From: Steinernema hermaphroditum
Lineage: Eukaryota > Nematoda > Chromadorea > Rhabditida > Steinernematidae
DNA length: 64,000 nt
Reading direction: 5' to 3'
Assembly: GCA_030435675.1 (NCBI GenBank)
Contig: CM059622.1
Span: 10,230,001 to 10,294,000, forward strand
Numbering within the stretch: position 1 is the stretch's first letter; every line of letters starts with the position of its first letter. The notes under the pieces are model-generated. The model saw only the letters and a list, made by a program, of their open reading frames with translations, was not told the DNA's origin and ran no database searches. This document shows, piece by piece, positions 54,158 to 64,000 of this stretch. The translations under genes and the position numbers were made by a program.

Positions 54158-56828
54158 CTGAAATCAGGAGTTTTGAGTAAAGTCCACAATTGGAAATGAA
54201 GAGTTCCACGAAAAAAGCAGCGAAAAAGTGCTTGAAATTCATCTGACCTCCCTCCATCTACGAGAAATGCCGCTACCGTAACCTCTGGTCAAACCTTCAG
54301 GGAAAGTGTTCAAAGACAAGCCTGCAACTGCTCACTGAAGTGCGTAAACACTTAAACACAGATTAAAAAGTTGTTATTTCCTTTTTATGCAACTGATACT
54401 CAGAAGGGAAGTTCATTGTAGTTTTACAAAAAGGTTTATGAATCGAACCGGACCGCTATAGTGAATCTAAACCGATGTTGTCCAAGCTGTCTGTGTGGTT
54501 CATTGCGAAATCTTTGAGTCGCGAGACCGGTCGAGGCGGGTTCGAATCCGCCTGGGAGCAATGATGGTAAACCTATTTCTGTCAATCCTCTGAAGGAACA
54601 GTGACGATAACCTTTCGGGTACTGAGCGCTCTTTTTCTCTTTCCCTCAGTTGTTGCATAACTCAGAAGTGCGCTGTTCGCTCCTCTTTCGAGTGGATGTC
54701 GAGTGCAATGGCGAGCAGACGAGCAGAACAGGCAGGATGACCGCCGAATACCGGCAAACTGGTCAGCGCGGCTTTCGCTGCGCGTCGCCGAGCAACCAAC
54801 TTATCCTTTGGAAATCCGCCGTGTCGGATCGGTCGCCACCGCCCGTTCACTTGGCCCCTGTTGTAATATCGATTTCCAGGGGTGATCTGTTTTTTTTGCC
54901 TCCGGACGACCTTCGGTCACTCCCGACTCTGTTGCGGCCGCAGCGACGTCGCCTCCTTCGGCTCTGATTCCGTCGCCACGCAATTAGGAGCGGTGGGAAC
55001 GATGTGCGCGGCTGTCATGACTGTCGTCGGAGGGGATAATTAGGGAAGAAGGATGAGGTTTTGTGAGGACGGAAAAGTCTTTTGGAGCGGACAAAATCGC
55101 TGCGGCGCTTATGGCAACCGATGGGATTCCCTTTGTTGCTAGGGCTCCTGGACTCCTTCTTCTCTCATAGTTTCTAGTGTAGTACGTTCCATATGCTCAC
55201 CACTCCCACTCCTCTTCCGCGAAGAATGCGGCGACTGGCTAATTATAGAGCTCTGGAATATTCAAATAACTCGTATTCTGATTTATTCTGGCACGTGTGT
55301 GGACAGCGAGATCAATAGCAGCCTGCTTAAGTTTCGCTGTTTGATCACCTGTTTCCCGTCAATCCCTTAGCGTGAGTAAATAAGCTTCTTATTAGCTTAT
55401 CTAGGACGTTTTCGGAGGAGCTGAGTGCATGGAAATTTGTAAATTGAGAAATTGTTGGAGTGCAAACCCTGCAAACGGCTAATCCGCTGTTTTTGTTTAC
55501 CAACATCAGTTCCTGCTACGCTACGTTGCCGTACCCTAATCAGTATTTGCTATTACGAAATACAGATCCCGTTTTTATGACTCTCTGACTGACCCTGAGC
55601 CGGAAGCGAACACCTTGTTGTCCGGCCTCATCCCTTAATCAAACAGCGTTTGTCTCCATTTTTCTCCCCGCGTCACCTTGTCTCACTTTCCGGGCAGCTG
55701 TCGCCGTGCAGCCCTCCGATAAATCACTGTTCGGTCCCCAAATCTTCGGCTTTTTCTCGGCACAACAAAACACTCCGAGTCAGCGGAATTCCACGATCGG
55801 CTTCGATTCCCATTGGGCGATTAAATCGGCGCTCTGAGTCAGCGCGCCCATTCATAGGCGCTTATAAATGCAGATTCGAGCGTTTCCTCTGAATTCGCCG
55901 CCTTCTTCGAGGAGAGCGCCGCCGCCGTCCGACTGTCAGCAAAATCGAAGGTGAAGTGGTCTTCTTGGCTTCTTTGGGTGGGAAAAGCGAGAGGAGGGAC
56001 GACCCGACGCGTTCTTTTATTGACTCTCTGAGGCGCGCCAAACTGTATTTTATGGGAACCGCGGGGTGCCGGCGGTTAATTGGCGCCCGTAGGGCTCATT
56101 TTCAGGGTCGTGGGGGTCCACGAGAGGGGAACTGTTGCTTATTAACAGGAAGGATCAAATGTAACTTGCTGTGAAATGTAGATGTAACTTCGTTTTAGCG
56201 AGGAATTTAGCCGACAGATAAAAGCGGGGTGCATATCGAATTACATGTCATCTCTGATTTGATTTCTGTTTTTTATCCGTTTTGTTGTGAATTGCAACAT
56301 AAATGAAATCTTTTACAATATGCATCCAGAAATCAATTCTCAGTTTCTACGTGCACGTCCGGCCGAGAGATCGCCAAAACTGTTTTGACAGTGCGTGACT
56401 CGAAGAGGAGTGACTGACTCTGTGGGGCGGCGTCCGAACTGAGTCACTCGAGATTAGTCTGCGCCCCGCGTGGTTCCATCGGTCTTCGCGTTTCACTCTC
56501 CGCCACGCAGGAGTGACTCCCAAAGGGCGATACCTCAAAAACTTACCCTTATACACCCATGTTTTCCGTTTATGACTAATTCCGGCTGTTCGGACCAAGT
56601 AACCCACTGATAAGACAGTCCGTTCGGTCGCCCAAACAGCCGCCGAGCGTCGCCTCTCCGTTTCTGAGTTCCTGGGTAATTTCCATTTCGATCGGCGACT
56701 CTTTGCAACAATGCGGCGCCGCGATCCGCTTAGTCCACTCCGACCGTAATCGCGCACTCCCTTTCAGAACCATCCGAGCGCGATCAATGCCCACAAATCG
56801 GATTATCTGATCCCCCGACGCCGCCAAG
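54158..56828. other. Divergent intergenic region between AK6 and the unidentified right-hand gene
   Basis: No protein gene is seen in these 2.7 kb. Frames around 54650-54967, 55650-55892 and 56347-56757 lack domains. A tRNA-like element lies at 54481-54562. The right half should hold the promoter of the gene beginning at 56829. Confidence 0.4.
54481..54562 (+). tRNA. tRNA-like element or tRNA pseudogene
   Basis: GGGTTCGAATCCG is a perfect RNA polymerase III B box and lies within a six-base-pair arm (AGGCGG/CCGCCT). A weak A box (TGTCTGTGTGG) lies about 48 bases upstream. A T run follows about 70 bases downstream. The T arm has one pair and one loop base too many, the D arm pairs poorly, and no good acceptor stem or anticodon arm was found. 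It is best read as a decayed tRNA or tRNA-derived element. Confidence 0.3.
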
Positions 56829-59800
56829 ATGCCTTCTGCTCGGAGAGGAGGCTCCGCTTCCTCGCGGAAACGATCCTTCGTCTTCTCCACCACCGATGTC
56901 CACTTCTGGACCACCCGCTCGGCCTCCAACATCAATCAGATCGGCCAGTTCCACCAGCACTTCCCCGGAACGAAGGCGACGCCTCCCTCGCCCGTCTACC
57001 AACCGAATCCGTCGACGTCGTCGAATGTCGCCTCCGAAGACGCCCACTTCAGGACTTACGAGTCGGAGCCCCGAAGACGCGTCTCAGGCTACGGCACCCT
57101 TTCCTCGAACGGCGCCTCACGGCGCGTCGAAACCACGGAGACCACCGAGTGAGTCCGCCTTATGCCTTACGTGTGCGCTCCTTATCACCCCGAGAACCGA
57201 ATGGACGGAGCTTAGAATCAGAGCTTCGCCCCTCCAACGCCGATTGGCACCTTTACTTTATTCTGTTTTTTTTTCGCTTGATTTTTTTGTGGACTTTGAA
57301 GTGAACGTCTTGCTAAACATGGAAAGATCCACTCGATTGGAGATATGTGGTATTCTGGGATTGTCACCTTTGACATCGAAGTGAACTGATAAGTGACCAC
57401 TTTCATGAACACTGTTTGTATCCATCTCTTTTCTTTTGCACGATTGCACATAGGCTTGAAACGCTATTTCGGGCTTATCAGAGTGTAATCGGGACGCGGC
57501 GATGGGTTGACCGTGGAAAGGCATTTTCTAGAAGATTTCCACATTCCGTTTCATAGGACTGCAGTCCTTTCACTACGGTATCGTCGTAAAAACGCTTTTA
57601 TTCTTTTGCGTTTTCTTCTTAGCACTCTTCCCGAAACGTTCGTTTTGTGAGAAATGCTTTGAAGATTCCGCTGTCAACAAATCGTCTTCTATTGAAGCGA
57701 AGAGAAATTGAATTCCTGCGACGGAAACGACGCTCTGTCCAAATTTAGTCTTTTCTCGCCCCCTTCAAGTGTTTCGGTTCGCCCGTCTTGTGCTGTTGTT
57801 TTGAAAAAACAAAATAAAGTCGCATCTGAAGACGATTAAAGTTTAGTGTCCCGAGAAGAGATCCCCAACAAGTCGGCATCTCTGGTCGCAAATCGAATCC
57901 GGATTCATTTGTTTCCGTTTTTAGGTCCTTTCGCTCCGGCAGGCATTTTGTCGCCGACTGGTTCAAATGTCGACATGACTGAACTTGGGAACAAATGCGA
58001 TCATTTCGATAATTTTACATCTTTTTTTTTTGTGATTCGTTGGGAAATCGAAGATCGAAAGTGTTTTCATGAAAACCTTTCATGACCTACAGTTTTGGGG
58101 GCTTTAAATTTTAATTCAGAAATCAGAAATTCGGAAGGAAAAGTAAAAAGTTTGGAAGATGGTCTATCCCATAAACAGCTTTTAAGCTCCGAAAATAAAC
58201 ATTTTAAGTCGAACTTCAGAATGGCTTTCAAGGAAAGTTTTTTTAAGGAAAGAAGAACGTTGCTATACTTTTACATGGAAACTTCAATATCCTACTCTAC
58301 TCCCACTTTCACTTCAGCCATGAAACCACAATTATAAAGCAGTTTAGACAATCGAATTCGGGAGCTTCTGTTTTGTAATTGGGTCTCCGCGCTGCACAGC
58401 CCCCTCCCTCCTTCTTTCTGCCTTCTGCTCGCTGTGCAGTTTTTTCGCGAAGAAGAGTCGCGGAAATGGGCAAACTCGCTTCCCCAGAAGGGAATCGCCA
58501 ATTTCTGCCAATTACCGTCTTCCCTCACCGTTTTTCATCTCATCTTCGCCTTCCTCCGCTCCTCCTCGTAATTAGTCATCATTTCCCGATCCTCCGCTCC
58601 CTCCAGCTCTGTTTCGTTTGTTTGTCGATTGTAAGCGACGATCGCGCGGCGCTCTATCCGACTCATCCGCTCCTCTCCGGCGGCCCTCTTCGCCCCCAAA
58701 AAGCGCCTTTCCCCTCACCTGTCATGCCTTCCCTGAGGCGTCTAATGTTCGACAGCCAGAGATGGAGCGCAGAATCTGATGCTTGTGCCTTTAGGTACCG
58801 TGTATACGAACGAATCACCACTCACTTCCCGAGTGGACGCGAACCGAACTCCAGAGTCGACGAGGAGCATGTGAATGGCTCCGAGAAGACCACACAGAAG
58901 GGAACGAAGAAGGGCCGCGTGGTGAACGTCGATCTCCCCGCGAGACATCAGCGATCCGAACCGAAGTGAGTTCTGTTTACAGAGGACATCCACGGGATGT
59001 GATGAAACGGGATATCGCTGTATACATAGCCATGAGCGCGCGACAGGTATGTGCGCTTTGCACAGATATGGGGCCAGCATTACCTCTTTCAGCCAAGGGC
59101 CAGAGGGCCACCTGCATTGATTTCTATCTTCTGGCTTCTGTTTTCAGTACCCATTTGATGTACCTATCGGCCATTATAAGCCAAAACGACAGGACACAAA
59201 GGGCATCTTTGATGATGCTGAATGATCTTGTATTCTAGCCAAGTATTTACAACTAAAAATGCCAAGTTGGAGCTGGAGGCCTAAAGCCTGCGTTGATGAT
59301 CTCTGCAATTTCGATTATTTCCTTTCGAGAGAATTTCACAATTCTCCTTAGCCCTTATGAGCCAATCTGGATGTCCATATTTCGCAAGCTCCGTCTTCTA
59401 GTTCTTTCGTAACCTTTCCCTTCTTTAGCATTTCCCGTCTCTCCACTGACTCACTTTGGCGCCGTACTTTCCCTCAAAAGACTATTTATGGCTTAATCAT
59501 ATAGAAATGCCACTTACAGTATCCCGACGACGACAATCATGGAGGACCGTCGGATCCAGAAGGAGTTCTACAGGAACAGAAGCCGTCCGGACGTCGCCAA
59601 CTCGAGTCTCCGCGCGACGACCAACGGCAGCGCCGCCACGTATCACTCGGTGGCTGTGCACTCCACCTCCAACGGAGTCCTCGCCGTCTCCGGCTTCCAG
59701 GGCAACGAAACCGACGAGAACATCGAGGCTTGGATGCGCGAGCAGCCGATCGCCCTCAGAAGACTCGATCGTCACGACCGACTCGTGCTGAAGATTGGCG
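56829..59800 (+). CDS. 5' exons of an unidentified gene with Ser/Thr-rich N-terminus (continues beyond window)
   Basis: I do not recognise the family. Three exons fit by phase: 56829-57148 (ends phase 2), 58795-58965 (ends phase 2) and 59520-59800 (ends phase 1), separated by introns of 1646 and 554 bases. Together they encode 257 residues, rich in Ser, Arg, Thr and Asn, with little hydrophobic content. Visible features are an Arg/Ser-rich start, a W-T-T-R-S-A-S segment, G-Y-G-T-L-S-S-N-G, a Y-R-V-Y-E-R-I segment at the exon 1-2 junction, and an exon 3 ending in L-D-R-H-D-R-L-V-L-K-I-G that looks like the start of a folded region. No compatible downstream exon was found before 64000. Large spaced 5' exons with disordered sequence are common in cytoskeletal or scaffold genes, but no function is claimed. 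Confidence 0.55.
58723..58965 (+). promoter_or_regulatory. Possible alternative first exon of the right-hand gene
   Basis: An ATG at 58723 opens a frame (M-P-S-L-R-R-L-M-F-D-S) that runs without a stop through the acceptor of exon 2 (TTTAG at 58790-58794) and stays in the exon 2 frame to the same donor at 58966. The main start reads M-P-S-A-R-R. A second promoter between exons 1 and 2 could produce this shorter N-terminus. Confidence 0.35.
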
Positions 59801-62800
59801 GTGAGTCGTTTCGCTTCTTTCAGGGTTTCAGCAGTTAGGATGGTCCCTAGAGTGGTAAAGGTGAACCGGTGACGACGTCGATGACTTTGCTGAAAAAAGA
59901 TTCTAGAGTCCTACTTAGAAGAAGAAATGTTGTGAAAATCAAAACCATCTCAGTCTCCTTGGGCGCGTGAGTAAGGAAAGGTCACCAGTTTTCTGAAAAT
60001 ATGTAACTTCTCCACTAGTGTTTGTCCATAGAAGAATTTTCCAAGGTACCTATCGTCCTCCCATGTCGGTTATGCACCATCGGACTCACCTCGTATTCCA
60101 CGTATCTCGCGGTAACTGGATCTACCTCCCTCCAAAACTTTCCCATCCAGGCTGCCTGGTAAACCCTCCAATTTCCGACTTACCCACGCCCCGGTGACCG
60201 CCGCCTCCGTCCGTTGTTTCGTTTTTATCTCCTTTCTTCTCCCGTCGCCATTTACGCCGTTCTCCGCTATTTACATATTGCGTTCCGTGTCTCCAGCGGT
60301 GACCTCCCTTCTTCGCCTCTCGGAGGAGATATCGGCTATTAGGAATGCTTAGGAGTGCCGGAAGTGATCGCTTCCCGAAGGTCGCGCGCCGTTTTATTAT
60401 TTGATCGCCCACATTAATTTGCATAGTATCGCCTTCTTGATGCCGGCGGAGGCGAAAGGTCGTCCGAAGGGGCGAAGTGTGAAGACGCCACGCGGAGGGC
60501 TTATCGAACTCCGATCTCCGCGGCGCCGCGCAGAGGTGAAGGGTGTCCGAACTGTCCGCTTCTACTACCACCTACCCACCTCTGAGTGGTCGTGCGCGCG
60601 CGTTGGGAGCGACCGACAACCGCGATTCGGATTATCGCCGCCATTTGGGTACTTATCCGCCGCGCGAACGTCCGATTCGGATTCCGTTCGGAGGGGGCCT
60701 CAAGGAGCCTCCCGTGGAATCGATTGATTCCGGCGATTTTTGGCGTTTCGCGGCTGTTTTGTGGCGGAGACGCGCTGTTTGCCGAACGATGAATCCTTTC
60801 TTCGAAACTCATAAGCGAAGAGAAAGCACTCGAAGGGAAACGCGCCGCGGAGAGCTTTGCGACGGTCTGTGGAGAGTGTTTGAGCACTGTTTAGTCATGC
60901 ACCGAACATATTTGAGCACTTTTCCCCAAGGCGCTGCCGATGGAAAAAGGAATCCGAATTGGACCTAAAACATCTGTCCAAATCTTCTTCCCAAGACTCT
61001 CATATAGCTATTGACCTGATTTAGAATTGCGATCGTTTCAATCGTGCGTGTTGAATAATGTTCGTGATCTCCGCCAGATTCCCGATTGCGTGATCCTTAT
61101 CCTCTGATCTATCGATCTTTTTAATCTGCATTGACTTCCATCAAATACAGTCGACAACATGGAAGTAGTGAGAAAATCTACGAAAAACCCTCAAAATCCA
61201 ATTCCAACTCCTTGTAGATTGCTCGCCTCCTTCCAAGTGACCCACTTCAACGATTTCCGTGACTCGGTGACCCGTTAGGTGCTTCAGAAAAACACTAAAA
61301 CCGATCGCTTGTGACGTCGCCATTGATATGCAAATGGCGCTCTCGTGAATCATTTACCCTTTTGATCCCTCGGATTCTGTTCGTTTTTTGTTTTATCTCG
61401 ATCGGTTCCTTTTTAAAATAAAGTGGAGTCCCTGAAAGCTTTCCTTACATCCTTAGCTATCGGTTATAACTGTAGCTTTTGGTTATAACCACTTAAGACT
61501 ACCAATTTGAATCCATGTAATATCTCTGAGTTTGAATTCTTCTCCGTCAGTGAAATTAGATCGTAGCATCGAATACTTCAAAACTCAGCATTTTAAGCTC
61601 GCTCTGAATGTGTCTCAAGAATTTCTTCTTGCTGTTGTCTCCGTCGCCCCCTCCTACCGACCACCTCTAATCTCTTCGGTTTCCGGTGGCTGCGACAAGG
61701 TGTCAGCGCGGCGGAGGCGCGCGAATCCCGAAGATTAGGGCCCAATCGGCGCGAGTCTCCAAATCCGAAAGGCAAACGGCTTTTGTGCTGACTGTCACTG
61801 CACCGCAAACAGCGCCCGCTCACTCCCTAACCGACTCTTCATCTCCACCAATCGCTCCGGGCGAATGGCGCTAACCGTCGTCGCAACAAGTCGCGCATTC
61901 TGAGTTGGCAGGTTCCAGGCGCTCCCTCTCTCCACTTCTTGGCTAAACAGTCCTTGTTTTTCCCCTGGATGGATTCGATAAATCCTATACTTCTCTGTTT
62001 ACTTTGGAGTGTTTTACAAACACACAATTCCGTGTGGTTAGGCGATGTCCAATTAGTTGGAGGCCCGACTGTTTGCTTTGGGCAGATCCAGTGGAACAGA
62101 GCTCAGAGACCACGAGTTTAGGGAGTTATGTGGGAGTAGTGAAACGAATCGCTTTTATGGTTGTTGATTTCCGGAAAATAGTGTTTGATCGCCATAAAAT
62201 ACAGAGAGAGAAGTGCCATTGTTTGCAAAGAACAAAGATCGTCAAGAAAGAAGAGAAGTGACTGTATATTGGGACTGTTCTGCCCTGGGTTTGGATAGCT
62301 TGAGGCGATAATTCTTCGGAGAAGCCTTGGAGGGAATAGATAAAAGTGGGAACAGAACGCATTCCGATAATTTATACTCTTCTCCCAGCGGCTTCCCCGC
62401 GCCCTTTTGACCCATTAGCTCTTCAAAAACACCGCTAAAGTGTCTCCTCTCATCTCCGCCCTCCCGACGGCTACAGTCGGGGTCACTTCCAGGTGTTTGT
62501 CGCCACGCGGCCCTCTTCGGTCAACGCGCACGTCTCTCCATTTTGGCCTCTACCCCCCCATTCCTCTGTTGACCACGTTTCAACCACTTCTTCTTCCCTA
62601 ACCGACCACCTCTCCGATTGATTCGATTGCGCAACCCGGTGATCCACTCCGTCCACTCCTCTTCTTCTGCTCGGCCTTCTTCACCCTCCGCGATGATTAA
62701 CGCGGCCGTCGCGTGGCCATCGCCGGGCCAACGGATCGATCGATCGTGCGCGACTCGTTTAGTCGTGCGCTTTTTGTATTTTCTTCGCGCCGCACGTGGA

Positions 62801-64000
62801 TTCCCCGGCGCCACAAAAACGGGCCCAATGGATTCGCACTTTTGCGACACTTCTCTTTGCTCGACTCTCATTCACACTTCGTGCTGCTTTGAGTAGAATG
62901 AACCAGCCCCAGAAATGCCTGTGGAAAACAAAAAAAAACAGTGACTCATTCCAGGAAATGGCTGATGTTCATTCATTCTATTTACTCTATTCCGTCTTCT
63001 TCACAGTCCTTCTCTCATGCCCACTTCTTTTGTGTTACATCGCTTTCAACTCTCCCGAGCTAATTGTTTTAACGGCGCAATAATTGGGTGATTTATTGGT
63101 TCATATAGCCCTGACCTGCTGGGAATCCCACTTTTTTCTCAGTCCTCTCCAGTTAGTTCTTCTCCGAATTCAACCACTTGCTGAAAGGTGTTCTTTGGTA
63201 CTTTGGGGGTTTTAGGTTCTTTCGTTTACTTCCATTTTGGACCATTTGGATTTGTAGTTCTTTCCTGCTATTGAATAAGTTGAATATTAAATATGATATT
63301 GATAGCTTTCTTCATATTAAGTTGTGCACGACCGCTAATTGAGGCCAATTTCTGCAAATGACAAATCGTTTCCTCTTTATTTCACGAGAAGTTGCTTTGG
63401 GAGGCTCGTGCTTTTCGGTCAAGCCTATAGAAGCAATTTTCAAACATATATTTAAATAAAACAATAATAGCATACAATTCCTGAGTAATGTAGTTAATAA
63501 TGCAGCTACGAAGCTTTCATGTGCTTTTTCCACATTTATTCTTTATCCTAATAGCTTTTGTTGACCCACAAGCAGCTGCCCTCTCTAATTGACATCGCTC
63601 TTCTTTGGCATGTCCCAACTACTTTCGATCTCTCTGCATTTTCAAAACTCCTCCCCTGAGCAACGAAAGTTCGAAAGTTCCTCCTTTCTGACCCCTTTGA
63701 CCTCCTGCTCGACACCTTTTCACCTTCTAAACAACCTACTTCCCGCGATGCTATCTCCGCTTTTCACTGTCGACAAGATCGAAATCGCGTCCGCCGTCCT
63801 TCTACATAAATTCGGCGTTTTATCTTCCCGGCGATCACCTCCGCCGCGCGCCAAACCTCACCGTCCGGGCCATTTGCATATAAATTCCCCGCGTGCCATC
63901 TGTTTCCCTTTCTCATCATCGTAAACGCGCCAAAAACTTCTAATTGACTCTCTTTCCACACACAATTGATCGCCCCTGAGGGGACTGCCGTCACCCGGAA
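59801..64000. other. Right-hand 4.2 kb, probably intron of the gene starting at 56829
   Basis: The donor at 59801 (GTGAGT) has no convincing partner acceptor before the window ends. Frames here (60401-60727, 60543-60968, 62521-62871) have Arg/Ser/Pro-rich chance composition. Several pyrimidine-rich blocks with CAG exist (for example 62484-62492) but do not open a compatible frame. It is therefore treated as intron or intergenic sequence. Confidence 0.4.

Noticed and set aside
1..64000. CRISPR arrays, prophage, bacterial operons or insertion sequences
   Set aside because: Spliced genes, snRNAs and eukaryotic protein families throughout; no regularly spaced repeats or transposase reading frames were seen.

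Overview
This is a metazoan nuclear window, most likely from a nematode that is not a close copy of C. elegans. Introns are mostly 41-53 bases. Acceptors are usually of the TTTCAG/CTTTAG type. In several genes an acceptor sits directly on, or a few bases before, the start codon, as in spliced-leader trans-splicing. Genes are packed head to tail with gaps of 150-330 bases, as in nematode operons. Two U1 snRNA genes begin AAACUUACCUGG. I assembled the gene models by hand, joining exons through splice sites that keep the frame; no alignment or transcript was available.

Layout. Bases 1-10609 are gene-dense: LAS1 (minus, running off the left edge), a four-helix membrane protein with a lysine-rich tail (minus), a Ly6/three-finger GPI-anchored protein (plus), a short-chain dehydrogenase (plus) convergent with a flavin monooxygenase (minus), then DONSON and ORC5 in tandem (plus). 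A U1 snRNA gene (minus) follows at 10797-10960. Bases 11509-31426 hold two minus-strand paralogues of an unusual family, a MATH-like sandwich followed by a BTB-like fold. They are separated by 15 kb without a recognisable gene, and a further 5.8 kb gene-poor stretch lies upstream of the second.

Bases 37211-54157 are again dense: PA2G4 (minus), a small two-frame gene, RPL32, BPNT2 and CCDC115/VMA22 (plus, closely spaced), a second U1 gene (minus), an RNF139/RNF145-type ubiquitin ligase, MRPL19 and ATOS (plus), then AK6 and MRPL53 (minus, AK6 upstream). From 56829 to the right edge lies the 5' part of an unidentified plus-strand gene with widely spaced exons and a second possible start.

Functionally most genes are housekeeping: rRNA processing and ribosome biogenesis (LAS1, AK6, PA2G4), cytosolic and mitochondrial ribosomes (RPL32, MRPL19, MRPL53), origin licensing and firing (ORC5, DONSON), splicing (U1), V-ATPase assembly (CCDC115), and ER/Golgi functions (RNF139-like, BPNT2). 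The points most worth a second look are the DONSON-ORC5 tandem pair, the MATH/BTB-like paralogues with their gene-poor surroundings, the shared U1 promoter block, an over-represented 8-mer (TACGGTAG), and a small gene whose exons are open in two frames.
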